Assembly: GCF_034190915.1 (NCBI RefSeq)
Contig: NW_026947484.1
Location: 182,150,982 to 182,214,981, forward strand
Source: Cavia porcellus
Lineage: Eukaryota; Chordata; Mammalia; Rodentia; Caviidae
Length of the DNA: 64,000 nucleotides
Direction of reading: 5' to 3'
The notes under the pieces are model-generated. The model was not told the DNA's origin. It was given only the letters and a program-made list of their open reading frames with translations, and ran no database searches. This document shows positions 60,861-64,000 of the stretch, one piece after another; the stretch's first letter is position 1; the number at the start of each line of letters is the position of its first letter. The translations under genes were made by a program, and so were the position numbers.

Positions 60861-61040
60861 AGATTTAACCCAGAGTCTTCACACTGAGCTACATCTCCCA
60901 TCCTTTTAAATTATTTTTATTTTTATTTTGAGGCAGGATCTTGCTAAGTCACTAAGCTGCCCAGACTGGACTTGAACTTACAGTCCTCCTGCCTCAGCCT
61001 GCTGGAGTGCTAGGATTACAGACATGCTCCATCAAAACTA
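60840..61040 (-). repeat. Composite 7SL-tRNA SINE
   Basis: The tRNA half (60840-60900, ending ACACTGAGCTACATCTCCCA) is joined by TTTTTATTTTTATTTTGAGG to the 7SL half (TCCTGCCTCAGCCTGCTGGA, GTGCTAGGATTACAGACATG). Confidence 0.85.
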
Positions 61041-61052
61041 GCTCAAAAATTT

Positions 61053-61131
61053 CTTCTGAGGATACATCTCAGCAGCATAGTGCCTGCCTGGCAAGCAAAA
61101 CGTCCTGAGCTCAATTCCCGATCACTTTCCC
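61053..61131 (+). repeat. tRNA-derived SINE, subtype B
   Basis: TGAGGATACATCTCAGCAGC, TGCCTGCCTGGCAAGC and GAGCTCAATTCCCG. It follows the composite SINE directly. Confidence 0.75.
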
Positions 61132-61145
61132 CAAAAAAGCTTCTT

Positions 61146-61612
61146 TTTTTTTTAATTTTGAAGGGAGTAAAATTAAACACAACAAAACAAAACAAAATAG
61201 GAGATAGGAAAGCAAGGTAAGAGATATAAATTTCAAAGCTAGATGACCCAAGATCTTCACTATCTATCATATTGTCTCTTATTTTCTTCCAAATAGTTGT
61301 CCATGTCTTCCCATACAGAGAATTCAAACAAAACAACATAGTATAAAACTGATCTGAACAGAATAAGGAAGGTGATTTAGTTCTTCAAAACCAGACAATA
61401 GGGAAGTCACTAATGGCTATCGTAGAGTCTCCTGCTCTTCTCAAAATAGCTGTCCACACCTTCATGTATACTGAAGCTCAACAAATCAAAACAGGCAAGG
61501 TGGGAGGAGTTGCTTGGTTTCCCGGTGCTCCAGGTCTCAGCATGACGTGGGTCCCAGGAAATGCTGGTGGCTCCCCGTCCTGGGCCGCCTTAGTCTGCCA
61601 CGCTCACAGCTG
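61146..61612 (-). mobile_element. HAL1-like short retroposon (element E5)
   Basis: CAAAAAAGYTTCTT flanks it at 61132-61145 and 61613-61626 (one mismatch). The left T-run marks the tail. AATTTTGAAGGGAGTAAAAT and units with AAATAGTTGTCCATGTCTTC and AAATAGCTGTCCACACCTTC match the element at 14344. The right 130 bases are GC-rich. No ORF1. Confidence 0.75.
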
Positions 61613-61794
61613 CAAAAAAGTTTCTTAAAACAGAGGAAACAAAAGCTATTAAAAATATTGAAAAATTAGACTTCTTTATTAAAAATCTTTGCTAACAAAT
61701 AGACATCATTAGAAAAATGAATAGGTTAAAACATAGATCACAAAGACCACCTAAGCAAAATATTTATCAAAGGATTGACATAAAGGATGTCTAC

Positions 61795-62205
61795 TGTTGA
61801 AGCGTGTCATTGAAGCTGAATACATGTGCAGGGCGATGGCGTGGCCCAGGCGTGACTGAACTGAGAATGAGAGGACACCTCAGGGGGCAAGATGGGCCAC
61901 TCCTGAGGACACCTGGAGTCTTTCTCCTAGGATAGTTCTCCTTAATTAGCATCATCTGTTGCTTGACGAGGTCCTTGAACTCCTCCCAAGATCCTGCTCA
62001 GGTTTTCTGCTTTTTCCACTTCAACCCCTTCCTTGTTTTGAATAAATATGTGCTGCCCAGAGACTGTGTCTCAGCTATCAGAGTTATGAACTCTGCAGAG
62101 GATTTTGGTCCTCCTGGAACCCTAAAGATTATCCCACTTGTCTCATTTCTTTGGACCTTTGCCTTACACTCACTTGGGAGATTGGAGATCTAGGCACCCT
62201 AATAG
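61795..62205 (+). repeat. 5' LTR of ERV-C (boundaries approximate)
   Basis: Precedes a tRNA-Lys-like primer site. TGTTGAAGCG is a possible start, and AATAAA lies at 62041-62046, 160 bases before the primer site. No partner LTR lies in the window. Confidence 0.6.
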
Positions 62206-62206
62206 C

Positions 62207-62224
62207 TGGTGCCTGCACAGGGAC
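62207..62224 (+). promoter_or_regulatory. Primer binding site, tRNA-Lys3 type
   Basis: TGGTGCCTGCACAGGGAC differs at three positions from the tRNA-Lys3 complement used by several beta- and lentiviruses. The gag relic downstream is betaretrovirus-like. Confidence 0.75.
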
Positions 62225-62329
62225 TTGACAGTGGAGACATTTGCTGTGGAGGGTGGCTTACCTTCGCTGTGTTCCTGGGGTGGAACACGACCCCTGATGT
62301 GCATCTACTTCATTTTCTCTGGAAAATCC

Positions 62330-62906
62330 CTGGGTAAGTCATGGGGAAATTTCCTGTTTGAAGCACAGCAGAAACATAGGGTAAAACTGCCTTTCCTCCT
62401 TAAGAAGGCAGGGCATGTTGCCCCTAAGTTTATCCTCAAATGGCTCAAATTGCTTTACAAGCTTGAAAAAGAATCTCTGAAGCAAACAACACTCAAGTTT
62501 CCTTTAGTACTTATTAAGCAGGAGGCCACTAAACCTTTTGGTACCTTTATAGAAAGAGTAAATAAAGCTATTGAATGCCAGGTGGACAATACAGCAGCAG
62601 CTTCTATTTTTTTTAAAGCAGTTGGCATACCAAAATGCAAACCAAGACTGCAGAAATGTTCTAAAAGATATTTATATGAAACCTGCTACTACTTTGGCTC
62701 AAGTGACTTCAGCTTGCCAAAATATAGGGACTCAAGCACATAAAATGCAATTGTTGGCTGCTGCTTTATGGCCCCCTGCTACTTGTTTTAATTGCAGAAA
62801 GCCTGGACATATACACAAAGATTGTAGGGCTAAAAGTAAGAGACCAGATACCCTGTGTCCCATTTGCAAAAAGGATATCAGTGGGCCAGCCGATGTAGTG
62901 CATTGA
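62330..62906 (+). pseudogene. ERV-C gag remnant (capsid and nucleocapsid)
   Basis: Two overlapping open frames (62138-62743 and 62571-62906) carry gag. The first has KPFGTFIERVNKAIE, similar to the major homology region of capsid. A frame change near 62600-62640 moves into the second, which has QDCRNVLKDIYMKP and an intact zinc knuckle CFNCRKPGHIHKDC (62784-62825). A second knuckle begins CPICKKD but lacks the later His and Cys. The region is relatively well preserved, with one evident frame break and a stop right after. Class II (betaretrovirus-like) assignment rests on the knuckle context, primer site and the dUTPase-like segment downstream. Confidence 0.75.
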
Positions 62907-62985
62907 TTTACTGCTAGCGAACCTATCAATTTGGAAGTGCCTGGTACTGTTTATAAGGTTTCTACTATTTATTTTTCTTTACCCC

Positions 62986-63309
62986 TTGAGACAACTGGCC
63001 TGGTTTTTCTCCACTCACATGCATCAAAAAGAGGCATTTTTTGTGATTCCCAGTGTCATTGATGCTGATTTTACTGGAATATTGTTGCTTGAATTTTGGT
63101 CTCTCTTGCCCATTCAACTAAGTATTTTTGAATCTGTAGCTCAACTAATTGTCTTGCTTTGTATCTCCTCTAAAACTTGTGATGTTACTCATGTAAATCA
63201 AAGATTTGATTCTACTGTGGCGGCTTCTGCTACTCCCCTGGGAGATGAACACCCAAGCGTCTCTTTAACTATTGACATTTCCGTTTTAGGTTTTAGCTCC
63301 TCTATTTGA
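62986..63309 (+). pseudogene. ERV-C pro: dUTPase-like and protease-like remnant
   Basis: The 107-residue frame has VIPSVIDADFTGILL, a dUTPase signature, then VAQLIVLLCIS and, near the end, SVSLTIDISVLGF, which resembles the start of a retroviral protease. Betaretroviruses place a dUTPase in the pro frame, which fits. Sequence between nucleocapsid and the dUTPase is shortened, and protease is cut off by a stop. Confidence 0.65.
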
Positions 63310-64000
63310 TGCTTAATGGGGTCACACAGACCCTGCTGATGCGATCTCTTACTCTCCTCCTTTACAGCAGGCCCTTCAGAGCTTTGCTCACACACTCACC
63401 ACAGTTAAAGGACTGCCCTCTCTCCTGCTCATTTTTCATTCAGCCCCTTTACCCACAGGGACTCTTGTTACCATCCAGAGCAGCAAGGTATTGTTGAATG
63501 GTTATATTTACCTCACTTGCCTGGCAGTACTTTATTTCCCATCGCTAGATGCCTTTACCTTCCTAATAGTACTTGGAATTGTTCTAGTTATGAACCAATA
63601 TTGCAAGGAAATGGACACGTTCTTCTCCCTGCTAGATGGCTTTTTCCATGAGAAGAGTATATTTGCAATTACATCCCTGCAAACTTCTAACACAAAATGT
63701 TGCCTTAGCTGACTTACTATATTGTTGCTTTCTCCTGAACCTACACTGTCTTGTGCCAAACCGTCTACAACTAGTCTTACTGACCTATGTGAAAACTTTT
63801 CTATTAGACCATTGATCAAAGCAAAAATTTATGCTTTAGGTATTTCTTTGGTTGACATATATAATCTAAGTATGGGTAATGTGAGTTTCTTTGTTTTTTA
63901 TCTCAATGAAAGCTGTTGCTTATGCTGGCAGGGCAGCAGTCATTTTGCTGACCCTTGGTGTATATGCCGCTTTATTTTCCCTTTGCTTTCAAAACTCCTA
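63310..64000 (+). pseudogene. ERV-C pol/env scraps, running off the window
   Basis: At 63471-63500 one frame reads HPEQQGIVEW, like the integrase core around its catalytic Glu. The distance from pro (about 170 bases) is far too short for reverse transcriptase, so most of pol is deleted. The rest may be integrase end or env; an N-S-T-W sequon occurs near 63570. The frames are short and broken. Confidence 0.45.

Overview
This is nuclear DNA of a placental mammal, about 64 kb with no host protein-coding gene or functional RNA gene that I can recognise. Open reading frames are short and most fall on repeats. Ancient mammal-wide repeats (MIR, L2, L1M 3' ends) lie beside younger lineage-specific insertions. 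SINEs that join a 7SL-derived left half to a tRNA-like right half occur several times. 7SL-derived SINEs are known only from Euarchontoglires, and this 7SL-tRNA order is known from squirrel-related rodents (B1-dID type) and from tree shrews (Tu type). I infer one of those groups but cannot choose between them.

Layout. 1-5.4 kb: a decayed endogenous retrovirus (ERV-A) with two LTRs of about 320 bp and fragments of protease and reverse transcriptase, preceded at the window start by an inverted third copy of the same LTR. 7.0-10.0 kb: old L1M 3'-end sequence split by a 1.5 kb retroposed element. 11-14.3 kb: a MaLR-like LTR, MIR, L2 tails and an unexplained 137 bp tandem duplication. 14.3-17.5 kb: an almost complete L1-type element with an ORF1 region, no ORF2 and a clear target-site duplication (HAL1-like). 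17.5-44 kb: mostly old or unique sequence with scattered MIR, L2, composite SINEs, MaLR LTRs, microsatellites and a 490 bp polypyrimidine tract. 44-50.8 kb: L1 fragments in both orientations plus MaLR LTRs. 50.8-58.7 kb: a gammaretrovirus-like provirus (ERV-B, HERV-H-like, tRNA-His-type primer site) with gag, pro, pol and env remnants, all broken, and with two later insertions inside it. 58.7-61.7 kb: MaLR LTR, composite SINE and a short HAL1-like derivative. 61.8-64.0 kb: the 5' part of a betaretrovirus-like (class II) provirus (ERV-C) with a tRNA-Lys-like primer site, gag with a CCHC knuckle and a dUTPase-like segment. It runs off the window.

The most interesting signal is a group of five insertions (7.8-9.3, 14.3-17.5, 52.7-53.4, 55.2-55.8 and 61.1-61.6 kb) that share the same A-rich, internally repeated 3' end. 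Only one still carries ORF1, none has ORF2, and four have clear target-site duplications. They look like an L1-mobilised non-autonomous family with a variable middle and 5' end. Two of them landed inside ERV-B, so the family was active after that provirus integrated.
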